Source: Candidatus Zixiibacteriota bacterium
Lineage (GTDB): Bacteria > Zixibacteria > MSB-5A5 > GN15 > FEB-12
DNA: 64,000 nt
Assembly: GCA_017999435.1 (NCBI GenBank)
Contig: JAGNLV010000003.1
Coordinates: 310,001-374,000 of the forward strand
Direction: 5' to 3'
Below, piece after piece: positions 1 to 8,310 of the stretch. A program made the translations under genes and the position numbers. The notes under the pieces were generated by a model. It was not told the origin of the DNA. It was given only the letters and a program-made list of their open reading frames with translations, and did not search any database. Each line of letters begins with the position of its first letter. Within the stretch, counting starts at the first letter, position 1.

Positions 1-1404
1 CTTCGGCAACACCAGCCGCATTTTCGCGTGACGCACCCTGTACTGCGTCCGATGGCCCTCATCAACCAGCACGAAGATATTGTCGTCCTCCACCGGGACC
101 TCGTCCCGTCCCACCCCGGCATCGAACTTGTCAATCACGGTGGCGATGATCTCTTCTCTCCCCTTGCGAAGAAGCTGAATCAAATGCGGCCCCGTCCGTG
201 CCTGCACCACTTCTTTGCCGCAGTTGCGGAACGTCCCCCAGATCTGGTCGTCCAGATCGACTCGATCGGTCACCAGGACAATCCGCGGATTCAGGATCTC
301 CGTATCCAGCGCCAGCGCCTTGGCCAGCATCACCATCGTCAGTGACTTCCCGCTCCCCTGGGTGTGCCACACCACGCCTCCCTTCCGATTCCCTTCCGGC
401 AGCCGCTCGTGCGCCCGCTCCATGATCCGGTGGACCGTGAAATACTGCTGATACCGCGCAATCTTCTTTGTGCCGGCATCGAACAGCACAAACCGGTACG
501 CCAGTTCCAGCAGCCTGTCCGGACGGCACAGGCAGTAGATCGCCTGATCCTGCGCCGACACCAGTCGTCCCCCCGCCTTGTCCTGCTCCTCGAAGTGCTG
601 TCGCGTCACGTTGAACGGACGCATGAACAGCGCGTCATTTTCTTCCGGTGACAGGCTCTTGTTCACCAGCGTCGCCAGCTGCCGTTCCGCGTCCTTGCTG
701 AAATCCTCCCGCCAAACCGCCCAAAATTGCGCCGGTGTGCCGGTTGTCCCGTACTTGGCGGCGTTCTGCGCTACGCCGAGGAGAAGTTGCGTGTAGACAA
801 ACAGCCCGGGAATCTGGTCGTCCTTCTGATTGCGTATCTGTTGTGACACCGCCTGGTCGACCGGCAGGCCGTCTTTGGTTTGGATCGACGGAGACTTACA
901 CTCGATTACCGCCAGTGGAATGCCATTGACGAACAGCACGATATCGGGGTACCGCTCCTGCTTTACCCCCGTCCGCTCGACCTCGTACTCCGCCGTGCAG
1001 TGGTAGACATTCCGCTCCGGCCGCTCCCAGTCGATATAGTGCAGACTGAAATGCTTGGTGTCGCCGTCGATTGACTGCGGCAGGCTCTTGCCTAAGGTCA
1101 AAAGTTCGTACAGCTTCTCATTGGTGCGAATCAAGCCGTCGTACAGGTAGTCCTTGAGCGCCTGCACCGCCGTCAGGATATTCCCTTCCGTAAACGGGTA
1201 GGTGCGCCCCTTGAACTCGATGCAGTTGAGTGTCCGGAGTTGGTCAACGAGGATCGGTTCGAGGATCACCTCCGACGTCCGCCCGTTGCGTAACTCAACC
1301 GCTTCTGCCGGCGGTATGTACTGGAATCCGAGGTTGATCAGCAGTTGGAGCGCCGGTACCTGGGAGGTCCGCATCTCGTCTATGCGCAGTTGGTCAGGAT
1401 TCAT
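1..1404 (-). CDS. hsdR: Type I restriction enzyme R subunit, partial (C-terminus beyond window)
   Basis: ATP-dependent translocase/endonuclease subunit of a type I restriction-modification complex. The frame is open from the ATG at 1404 to base 1, giving the first 468 residues. An N-terminal PD-(D/E)XK-type nuclease region is visible (YPDIVLFVNG...AVIECKS, about residues 152-172), followed by a Walker A motif (HTQGSGKS, residues 347-354) and a DEGH helicase box (about residues 443-446). The start overlaps the end of the upstream nuclease-like gene by 11 bases, so it is the last visible gene of the leftward operon beginning at 8922. HsdR proteins are usually around 1000 aa, so more than half lies outside. 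No frame damage is seen in the visible part. Confidence 0.95.
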   Translation of the reverse strand, partial: MNPDQLRIDEMRTSQVPALQLLINLGFQYIPPAEAVELRNGRTSEVILEPILVDQLRTLNCIEFKGRTYPFTEGNILTAVQALKDYLYDGLIRTNEKLYELLTLGKSLPQSIDGDTKHFSLHYIDWERPERNVYHCTAEYEVERTGVKQERYPDIVLFVNGIPLAVIECKSPSIQTKDGLPVDQAVSQQIRNQKDDQIPGLFVYTQLLLGVAQNAAKYGTTGTPAQFWAVWREDFSKDAERQLATLVNKSLSPEENDALFMRPFNVTRQHFEEQDKAGGRLVSAQDQAIYCLCRPDRLLELAYRFVLFDAGTKKIARYQQYFTVHRIMERAHERLPEGNRKGGVVWHTQGSGKSLTMVMLAKALALDTEILNPRIVLVTDRVDLDDQIWGTFRNCGKEVVQARTGPHLIQLLRKGREEIIATVIDKFDAGVGRDEVPVEDDNIFVLVDEGHRTQYRVRHAKMRLVLPK

Positions 1405-2656
1405 CCTTCTCCCTCCCCATCTTCTTCTTGTTCGGCTTAACGTAGAGATCGAAGAGGAACACATGCACCGCCACGAACCGCCCTGGATCATCTGCCAATT
1501 TGAATCGAAGCCGCCATTCGCCGGGCTGTTTTGTCCCCAAGTCAGAAACGAAATTCGGATGCTTCATGAGTAGTTCGGGCAGGTTCTTCTGTATCGTCGA
1601 GAACCCAGCGTAATGCTTATTGAACGCAATGAGTGCCGATCTGCAGTCCCGCCATGTATGGTATCCCAGCATCTGGTTGATAGCATCGCCCACCGTCTTC
1701 GGTCCGTACCAGACCTTACATTCACCCACAAACGCCTCCCGATTCTCAGCCGTGATCAATATATCGGTTTTCCCATTCCGGCGAAACGTCTCACCGGTGG
1801 CCTGCCCCTTGTAGACCGCATTGAGGCTCGCCAGCAGGAAGTCCCGAAGCTCCTCCTCATCAAGTTTGGAGGGGGCCGATGGCAGTGATTCGAGCGTTCG
1901 CCCCATATGGCGAAGGATTGACAGGATGTCCTCATAGGCCTCATCGGTGAGTCCGCGTTCCTCCTGGCCCTTGGGGCTGTTCGAGAGAGGCACGACGGGC
2001 TTTCGTCTCACCTCCAATGGATGGAAGGTGGGAGCCCCCTCCTTGCGCTCCAGCGGTATGTCAATTGTTTTTGCCACAGTCGAATACAGTGCCAGCTTCT
2101 TGCGTCGCGCCGTTATCGCGCGGCGAACATCCCTCTGCAAAACCTCGTTGTGACGCTCGATTTGACCCCGCACCTGATCAACATGATATTCGATGTTGTC
2201 GATTACTGACTTGATTTCACCGGCGAGGTCCCTCTCTGCCCTGTCGTCAGGCACTTCGACTATGATCACCAGTGCACCTGCTCCACTCGGAAAGCCGTCT
2301 GTCTGAACTTGAGCTCGGGGAATCACTGACCGGTGGGTGTTCGGGAGATAGTACCATAACTGGAAATCGCCTGTGAATGGCAGGGTCACGCGTGCGCGGA
2401 CTCCGCTGACCGACGAGCCATCCCAGCCACTGATTCGCCCGTCATCGATATCCCAAGTGAACAGCTGCCGGTGCAGGCATAAAGGTTCGTGCTGCAGCTT
2501 GGACATAACATGAGCCAAAACCACATCGTCCATGCTGCAAGAAAACTGCTCGCGCGGAATCTTCTGCACGTGGTCCACGGCTTCTTGTCGATTCTTGTCA
2601 AGGATGGTGGCAAGAGGCCCCCGGTTAAACAGCGTTTCCATCAAAGGTTCTATCAC
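1394..2656 (-). CDS. PD-(D/E)XK nuclease-like protein inside the hsd operon
   Basis: 420 aa, no confident family name. Residues about 150-200 are charged and helical. The C-terminal half has the pattern GKTDILITAENREAFVGECK, which fits a PD-(D/E)XK core (D, then ExK on the next strand), so a nuclease fold is likely. It overlaps the hsdS end by 4 bases and the hsdR start by 11 bases, so it is translationally coupled to both and probably works with the restriction complex. Alternatives: a separate restriction enzyme for modified DNA, or an accessory subunit. The nuclease assignment is inference from the motif; the operon placement is seen directly. Confidence 0.7.
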   Translation of the reverse strand: MIEPLMETLFNRGPLATILDKNRQEAVDHVQKIPREQFSCSMDDVVLAHVMSKLQHEPLCLHRQLFTWDIDDGRISGWDGSSVSGVRARVTLPFTGDFQLWYYLPNTHRSVIPRAQVQTDGFPSGAGALVIIVEVPDDRAERDLAGEIKSVIDNIEYHVDQVRGQIERHNEVLQRDVRRAITARRKKLALYSTVAKTIDIPLERKEGAPTFHPLEVRRKPVVPLSNSPKGQEERGLTDEAYEDILSILRHMGRTLESLPSAPSKLDEEELRDFLLASLNAVYKGQATGETFRRNGKTDILITAENREAFVGECKVWYGPKTVGDAINQMLGYHTWRDCRSALIAFNKHYAGFSTIQKNLPELLMKHPNFVSDLGTKQPGEWRLRFKLADDPGRFVAVHVFLFDLYVKPNKKKMGREKDES

Positions 2657-3852
2657 TTATGCTGCCCTGCCTTTCCTCCAACTCGCACCCTGCCCGTCAG
2701 TAGCACCTGCATCAGGCCGCGCTTCTGCTCCTGCAAGCGACCTTTCAGTTCGATCATCGAGGCAATGGACTTATCTACCGAGAGGAGAGCGTCACCTACC
2801 TTTCGCTGCTCCTGAACTGAAGGCAGTTCGGCCCTGATGTGCGCGAAACTGTTGTATTTAAGGTTCAGTGTATCGTCGACCAAACCTTGCGAGAACCGCC
2901 GAAAACGATGAACCATCGGCGGAAACTTGAAGAAGTATGCGGCAAACAAGGCATCAACATCAGGCCCTGGTGTTACTACGGTGTACGCAGGGCTGACAAT
3001 TCCCTCCAGTTCCGACAAAGCTGAAACACCCTGCCACATGCGCATGGTGTTGTAACCGATGTCGCCTCGGGCGATTCGCTTGTACGCGCTCTTGTCATCT
3101 GTCGATGTGTCCTTCCGGTCAACCTCATCTCTCGGGATGATGCCCCGGTCCGAGGTTACGGAGAGCAAGGGAAGGTCCTGTCTGTTCGATTCAGACCTCT
3201 CTGAAAAGACCTCACCAAGCTTCACTTTCCTCCACGTGCACGCCTCGTACCCCGGAAACCGCCGCCTCCCGGTCAGCAGTTGCTGCATCAGACCTTTCTT
3301 GAGCCGGGTCTTGGCGCCAATCAACTTCGACACCTGCTCAATCGCCAAGTCCCATCGCGCGAGAATGCTAACTATCTGTTGTTGCTCGGTCGGAGGTGGA
3401 ACCAAGATTGGCAGGTTTCTCAGATAATCGCTTTGCAGCCTCCCAGTTCCGTGACCCGAGTGGTCTACAAAACCACGCAACACGTGTTTCCGGAAGGCCA
3501 AGAAGTAGGCCAGGTAGTCGTTGCTAACCCCGGTTCTGCCACTTATCGCTTTGAGGTCCTGATTGAATGTTGACGAGCAGGGGGTCAATCCAACCGGGAC
3601 GTCCTTGTGTAAGGTCATGCCACGCACGAGGATTAGAATCGTATTTCCGGGCACTTTCCGCGCGCCTGACCGGCTCCCCAGTTCGGTGAGGTGGTGGAGC
3701 GAATCCCTCAGTCTGAACCACTTCAAGTCTTTCGCCGTGTACCACGGAATGCTCCCCCCCCAGAAATCTGCCTTCCCTTTGCCTGGTGTCCCGCCCGAGA
3801 TGATCGTCGCGATTTCACCTAGTTCCAGCTGCTTCCACCCCTTAGGCACCAT
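2653..3852 (-). CDS. hsdS: Type I restriction-modification specificity subunit (full length, two target-recognition domains)
   Basis: 399 aa, a normal length for HsdS. The N-terminal half begins WKQLELGEIATIISGGTP, a typical first recognition domain. Two similar conserved helical regions are present: KKGLMQQLLTGRRRF mid-protein and KRGLMQVLLTGRVRV near the C-terminus, the spacers expected between two recognition domains. HsdS sets the DNA sequence recognised by the HsdM/HsdR complex. Its ATG at 3852 lies in a duplicated copy of the hsdM-end sequence that supplies a Shine-Dalgarno AAGGAG seven bases upstream. It follows the CBASS cassette by 128 bases and overlaps the downstream nuclease-like gene by 4 bases. 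Confidence 0.93.
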   Translation of the reverse strand: MVPKGWKQLELGEIATIISGGTPGKGKADFWGGSIPWYTAKDLKWFRLRDSLHHLTELGSRSGARKVPGNTILILVRGMTLHKDVPVGLTPCSSTFNQDLKAISGRTGVSNDYLAYFLAFRKHVLRGFVDHSGHGTGRLQSDYLRNLPILVPPPTEQQQIVSILARWDLAIEQVSKLIGAKTRLKKGLMQQLLTGRRRFPGYEACTWRKVKLGEVFSERSESNRQDLPLLSVTSDRGIIPRDEVDRKDTSTDDKSAYKRIARGDIGYNTMRMWQGVSALSELEGIVSPAYTVVTPGPDVDALFAAYFFKFPPMVHRFRRFSQGLVDDTLNLKYNSFAHIRAELPSVQEQRKVGDALLSVDKSIASMIELKGRLQEQKRGLMQVLLTGRVRVGGKAGQHK

Positions 3853-3883
3853 ACCCCAACTCCTTCAGATACTCCCGCATCAC
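3849..3883 (-). pseudogene. Duplicated 3' end of hsdM (about 11 codons) in front of hsdS
   Basis: Bases 3849-3872 are identical to 6804-6827 at the true hsdM end, and similarity continues for about 8 more bases (6 of 8). Read leftward it encodes MREYLKELGYG followed shortly by a stop, matching the HsdM C-terminus MRAYLKELGYG. It contains AAGGAG, seven spacer bases and the hsdS ATG. Bases 3884-3980 upstream show no further match to hsdM and no other recognisable gene. This is the far flank of the CBASS cassette. Confidence 0.85.
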
Positions 3884-3980
3884 TGCAGGTGCGTGCCATC
3901 CTATCTCGCTCCTGCCCGACTGATCAACTGCATGGGATGACTTCGCGGGACGGGACGTATTGTTCCACGTGGATAGGTGG

Positions 3981-4730
3981 TCAGATCTCATGGTGTTTCT
4001 CTTTCAAGTACTTTGTGACTCTCTTGCTGATAGACTCAGGCGGTATCTGTATGCCAGAGCCAGCTATCATGTTTCCGGCATCAAGGTATTCAAGGAGGAA
4101 TCCATCCGGTGATTGAAGAGCCTGGAGCTCCCGGAGCTTGTGACCATGACAGTTTCGCAATCTATGGCCGCTTCCACAGGGACACGGTTGGTGTCCCCGG
4201 TAATCGTCGTCTGCCAGTATGCGCAGCAACCCTAACACGATCAAGTCATCCTCCGTGGAAAACTCGCTTCGGTAGAAATCCAGGATTCCGCGAAGGCCAT
4301 GCGACCATTCACCGAACGGCATTTCTCCCCGTTGCTCGACATACGAGTAAGCATACAGATATGGGACAACGGCTTCTTCGACGAATCTCAACAGTGTCAG
4401 ATTGGCTGCAAACCTCCGGCGAAGATCGAGCGGGACTCCGAGGCAGAGCGACCCATCATCATACTTGTGGTGATCTTCTGATATTCGGCCCCCTGTTTCA
4501 AAAACAGATGGGATTCGGCGCGGATAGTCAGAAGGCACTCGCAGGAGAACGTCATACGCGTCCTTGATTTCGATGCCGCCATGTTCCGCCGAAAAGGCTA
4601 AGCGACCGACGATCTGGACAGATCCGTCTTCGGCTACCTTTAGCCGAAGTTCGGGAAACTGGGCATGCAGTCCCGCAAATTGACCGATCACCAGTTGGAC
4701 CAATTCTTCTTGTATCAGCGTGGCGACCAT
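3981..4730 (-). CDS. CBASS E2-like (ubiquitin-conjugating fold) protein with C-terminal SEC-C zinc motif
   Basis: 249 aa. The core has an E2 signature: a YPRRIPSVFE strand (residues 69-78), then HHKYDDGSLCLG with the predicted catalytic Cys at residue 96. In type II-short CBASS operons a lone E2-like protein acts on the neighbouring CD-NTase, without a separate E1 or deubiquitinase gene. None is present here. A SEC-C-like metal site follows near residues 183-195 (CPCGSG...CH). It overlaps the CD-NTase end by 16 bases, and no clear ribosome site precedes its ATG, so coupling is likely. Family role is established knowledge; the function of the zinc motif is unknown to me. Confidence 0.82.
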   Translation of the reverse strand: MVATLIQEELVQLVIGQFAGLHAQFPELRLKVAEDGSVQIVGRLAFSAEHGGIEIKDAYDVLLRVPSDYPRRIPSVFETGGRISEDHHKYDDGSLCLGVPLDLRRRFAANLTLLRFVEEAVVPYLYAYSYVEQRGEMPFGEWSHGLRGILDFYRSEFSTEDDLIVLGLLRILADDDYRGHQPCPCGSGHRLRNCHGHKLRELQALQSPDGFLLEYLDAGNMIAGSGIQIPPESISKRVTKYLKEKHHEI

Positions 4731-5851
4731 GGTTTACTCGGATGAGAGATGCGAAATTGTGGTACTGCCGGTTGGTTGTAGCTCTCCATTACCTTATTGG
4801 CGACACTGGCTCCGAAGGCTTTCTGCAGAACCTTCTCGTTTTCGGTTCTGTTCGGCATACCGAGAGCGGTCAAATCGGCTTTTATCCATTGGATCCACTG
4901 GAAGAAAGCCCTGGCACCCAAGTTATCGGCCTCATGCCACTTGTCAGCGAAGTTCTCAGCGGGATTGATCGGATTAGGGATGTACCATCGGCCGCCAGCG
5001 TCCCTCGTCAGTATTCTCTCTCCCGCAAACCGCTCCCGCACCTGACCGTGCGCAAGCAATGGTGTGTAAGCGGCCAAAGCGTCCACGATGTTTGTGAGTG
5101 CAGAATGGACATCCGGCTCACCCAGATATGCGAGGGCGGCCAGTGTCGTGATAATCATGGAAATCGGTTTCGCTTCTTCCCACTGGTGTCCGCCGAACCT
5201 GATGTCTCGGTGTCGCTTGAGAAGCTGGATCGCCTTCTGGAGGGGCGTCTTGACGGAGAACTCGGGGACCTGATCTATATGGACGCCCCTTGCTGCTGCC
5301 AGTGCTTTCCTCTGGCTTTCGAACTGAGGCCTCATTCGGTTCATGAACCAGACTGCATATCCCTTTGGATTACTGCACTTCCAACATGATAGACGCTTGT
5401 CGGGTATGAGAATGGCGTCGGAACCCATTTGACCATCGGGGGTGGCGGGTAAAATATCCAAGTGGAATGCCCCGGCGTACTTGATTTGCCAGCAGCGGTT
5501 CTTCTCCACGAGTATGTCTCGGTACCGTTCGTTCTCTCGAAGCCGGTCGCCCACGAGTCTCTTCAGCTGTGCCGGTTTGGTATTCTGCGAGTTGACCTCT
5601 AAACGACACACTAAGTCGATGTCGTACTCCGGATCATCCCCGATCGGTCTCACAATCGTGCCCAAGCGGAAGGATCCATGAGAATAGATATTGGGCTTAA
5701 GAACGGCTATGGAGGAGCCATCTCGCCCCAGCCAGTCCCCTATAGCTTCGTAGTGTCCAACCGCTTTGTTGAAGTCAGTTTCCGAAATATCAAGCTCAGC
5801 GGCCATCTGGCTGAGAACTTCATTCATCGGGATGTTATCATTTGTGCTCAT
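4715..5851 (-). CDS. CBASS CD-NTase (cGAS/DncV-like cyclic-oligonucleotide synthase)
   Basis: 378 aa. The nucleotidyltransferase core is clear: HGSFRLGT (G59-S60), then YDIDL with catalytic acids D77 and D79, then a third acid in FHLDILP (D132). The enzyme makes a cyclic nucleotide second messenger after phage infection, which activates the effector encoded just upstream (CapV). Start ATG at 5851 has AGGAG seven bases upstream and overlaps the capV stop by 4 bases. The C-terminus ends in ...PWSPR rather than a glycine. The exact messenger cannot be read from the sequence. Confidence 0.92.
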   Translation of the reverse strand: MSTNDNIPMNEVLSQMAAELDISETDFNKAVGHYEAIGDWLGRDGSSIAVLKPNIYSHGSFRLGTIVRPIGDDPEYDIDLVCRLEVNSQNTKPAQLKRLVGDRLRENERYRDILVEKNRCWQIKYAGAFHLDILPATPDGQMGSDAILIPDKRLSCWKCSNPKGYAVWFMNRMRPQFESQRKALAAARGVHIDQVPEFSVKTPLQKAIQLLKRHRDIRFGGHQWEEAKPISMIITTLAALAYLGEPDVHSALTNIVDALAAYTPLLAHGQVRERFAGERILTRDAGGRWYIPNPINPAENFADKWHEADNLGARAFFQWIQWIKADLTALGMPNRTENEKVLQKAFGASVANKVMESYNQPAVPQFRISHPSKPWSPR

Positions 5852-6807
5852 TTAACCTCTCCTGAAACAGGTGTTATCGTGTGGCACGGCACAAAAGGGG
5901 ATGCCATGTGTGCCGAAAACATTCGCTTGAACTCCGGCGTTAGGTGACGACTTGTGTGGGCAGCGTTCGACAATAGGCCTTCAGCCGTTAGTTTGTCCAG
6001 AGCAAACAGTTCGTCGTGAACGAGTGGATCACATCTCAGGTACCTGTCCTTGTCGAGTAGAAGCGAAGCTTGACCGTGGGCACCCACACTTTGCCCCCGC
6101 AAGATTACGTCGACGGCAGCTTTTCGCCACTGCCAAAAACCACCGTTACTTAGTGATTCTGGTTTCTTCTGGATCGGGGAAGTTGTACTGAGACTAAAAG
6201 CGCGTAACGACTCAACAGGCTGCTGCAAGATACCTATTGCCTCGACAATACCAACAACAACTGGGTTGTTCGCCCAAACACCGCCGTCGATCAAGCGGAT
6301 GGAATCGACCTCTCGACAGACGCCAAAGTATGTAGGTGCCGAACTCGTTGCGAGGGCTATTTTCCACATCGGGACCTTATAGTCCCGCTGAAAGCGCGTG
6401 TGGTGCGCGGTCTTAAAAATGTAAACTTCGTCGGCATCGAGGTTGTATGAGGGTATAGCGAGCCGTTTCTGACTATCGGCCAATCGCCTTTCTCCGAAAC
6501 AGGCCTTCAGCGCGGAGGCCAATGGTTCGGAGCCGTATTTTCGCGTGAACAAACGCCCTGAGGTGCGAAAACTCTGCGGAAAAATCTTCGGCCCTTCTTG
6601 AACGTAGAACTCGACGATCTCTCGGGGGCTCATGCCGATTCCAAGGCTGAGAGCTATTATCCCGCCTGTCGATGTCCCCACAACCAGATCGAAGTGGTTC
6701 ACTATCGTCGTTCCAAGATCGTCCTCAATGGCGGCCAAAACTGCCGCCGAGAAGATCCCTTTGATACCACCGCCATCCAGAGAGAGTATCTGAAACCTAC
6801 CCCCCAT
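5848..6807 (-). CDS. capV: CBASS effector, patatin-like phospholipase CapV
   Basis: 319 aa patatin-fold phospholipase. It has the oxyanion motif DGGGIKG (residues 11-17), the nucleophile elbow GTSTGG with Ser46, and the dyad Asp in LIDGGVWANNP (Asp174). CapV enzymes are activated by the CD-NTase product and degrade the inner membrane, killing infected cells. The ATG at 6807 overlaps the end of hsdM by 11 bases. Its Shine-Dalgarno AAGGAG lies within the hsdM tail, the same signal that precedes hsdS. All catalytic residues are intact. Confidence 0.93.
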   Translation of the reverse strand: MGGRFQILSLDGGGIKGIFSAAVLAAIEDDLGTTIVNHFDLVVGTSTGGIIALSLGIGMSPREIVEFYVQEGPKIFPQSFRTSGRLFTRKYGSEPLASALKACFGERRLADSQKRLAIPSYNLDADEVYIFKTAHHTRFQRDYKVPMWKIALATSSAPTYFGVCREVDSIRLIDGGVWANNPVVVGIVEAIGILQQPVESLRAFSLSTTSPIQKKPESLSNGGFWQWRKAAVDVILRGQSVGAHGQASLLLDKDRYLRCDPLVHDELFALDKLTAEGLLSNAAHTSRHLTPEFKRMFSAHMASPFVPCHTITPVSGEVK

Positions 6808-8299
6808 ACCCCAACTCCTTCAGATACGCCCTCATTTGCGCCCGCGTCTCGGCCAACTGGCGCTCCAGCTCGTCTATCTCTTTCTGCACCGCCTCGATAT
6901 CGATCTCCTCCTCCTCCTCGAACGTGTCCACGTACCGGGGAATATTCAGGTTGTACTCCGCCTCCCGGATCTCCTCGATGGTCGCCCGGTACGCGTACTT
7001 TTCGACGGTCTCGTACCTCCGGTAGGATGCCACGATCTTTTCGATATCCTGATCCCGCAGCTTGTTCTGTCGCTTGCCGTCCTCGTATTCGCGGCTGGCA
7101 TCGATGAACAGCACATCGGTCTTCTCCCCCCGCCCCTTGTCGAACACGAGGATCGCCGCCGGTATCCCGGTGCCGAAAAACAACTGCGCCGGCAGCCCGA
7201 TCACCGCATCGAGCAGGTTTTCCTCGATCAGCTTTTGCCGGATGCGCCCTTCCGCCCCGCCGCGGAACAGCACCCCGTGCGGGACGATCACGCCAATGCG
7301 CCCTCTGCCCTCGACCGCCGACTCGATCATGTGGCTGATGAAGGCGTAATCCCCTTTGCTTTTCGGCGGGATTCCCCGGTGGAACCGGTTGTAGATATCC
7401 ACCCGGGCTTCGTCGTACCCCCACTTGTCCAGCGAAAACGGCGGATTGGCCACCACGATATCGAATTTCATCAGCCGGTCTTCCTCGACCAGTTTCGGCG
7501 CGGTCAGCGAGTTGCACCACTCGATCCGGGCGCTGTCTTTGTTATGCAGGAACATGTTCATGCGGCAGAGCGCCCAGGTCGAACCGTTGTTCTCCTGCCC
7601 GAACAGCGCATAGTTGTCGTTCCCGATCTCGTTGGCCACCCGGATCAACAGCGACCCCGACCCGCACGCCGGGTCGAGTATCAGCGCCCCCGGTTTCGGG
7701 TTGACGAGCTTCGCGAGGAGGCGCGACACCTGCCGGGGGGTGTAGAACTCGCCTGCTTTCTTGCCTGCTCCGGCGGCGAATTTCTCGATCAGGTATTCGT
7801 ACACGTCGCCGATCACATCGTGGTCGCTGATCACACTTGGGCGCAGGTCAAGCCGGCTGTCGTTGAAATCATCGAGCAGGTGCTTGAGCCGTCGGTTGCG
7901 CTCCTTGGCCTCCCCAAGGGCTGCCTCACTGTTGAAGCTGATGTTCCGGAAGACGTTTTCGAGCTTCGTCTTGTTGGCGTCTTCAATTGCCGCCAACGCC
8001 TTGTCAATCTCCTCGCCCACGTTGGCGGCGTTCCTTTTCTTGTACAGACTGTCGAAATCGCAGCCCTTCGGCAGGATGAAACGTTCTCGCGACAGGGCCC
8101 GCTCCACCCGGCCGGTGTCGCCCTTGTACTTCCGTTGGTATTCCTCCCGCTTGTCCTTCCACCAGTCGCTCACGTACTTGATGAAGAGCATTGTGAGGAT
8201 ATAGTTCTTGTACTCCGCTGGGTCGATAGCCCCGCGGAACGTATCGCATGCTTTCCAAACGATATCGTTGATTTCCTTCTGATTGACCTCTTTCGCCAT
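6797..8299 (-). CDS. hsdM: Type I restriction-modification DNA methyltransferase subunit
   Basis: 500 aa N6-adenine methyltransferase. An N-terminal helical HsdM domain (residues 1-150) is followed by EFYTPRQVSRLLAKL, the SAM-binding motif DPACGSG (residues 209-215) and the catalytic motif NPPF (285-288). It methylates the sequence chosen by HsdS and forms the core of the restriction complex. It starts 11 bases after the half-HsdS gene with a clear AGAGGA ribosome site. Its end now joins directly to capV; the ancestral join to hsdS is preserved as a duplicate at 3849-3883. Confidence 0.96.
   Translation of the reverse strand: MAKEVNQKEINDIVWKACDTFRGAIDPAEYKNYILTMLFIKYVSDWWKDKREEYQRKYKGDTGRVERALSRERFILPKGCDFDSLYKKRNAANVGEEIDKALAAIEDANKTKLENVFRNISFNSEAALGEAKERNRRLKHLLDDFNDSRLDLRPSVISDHDVIGDVYEYLIEKFAAGAGKKAGEFYTPRQVSRLLAKLVNPKPGALILDPACGSGSLLIRVANEIGNDNYALFGQENNGSTWALCRMNMFLHNKDSARIEWCNSLTAPKLVEEDRLMKFDIVVANPPFSLDKWGYDEARVDIYNRFHRGIPPKSKGDYAFISHMIESAVEGRGRIGVIVPHGVLFRGGAEGRIRQKLIEENLLDAVIGLPAQLFFGTGIPAAILVFDKGRGEKTDVLFIDASREYEDGKRQNKLRDQDIEKIVASYRRYETVEKYAYRATIEEIREAEYNLNIPRYVDTFEEEEEIDIEAVQKEIDELERQLAETRAQMRAYLKELGYGG
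6804..6835 (-). repeat. hsdM 3' end copy flanking the CBASS cassette (partner of 3849-3880)
   Basis: Direct repeat of the hsdM tail, with 24 identical bases then 6 of 8. It carries the AAGGAG Shine-Dalgarno and the ATG used here by capV. The two copies bracket capV, the CD-NTase and the E2 gene. Confidence 0.9.
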
Positions 8300-8310
8300 A
8301 GTTGTGTCCT

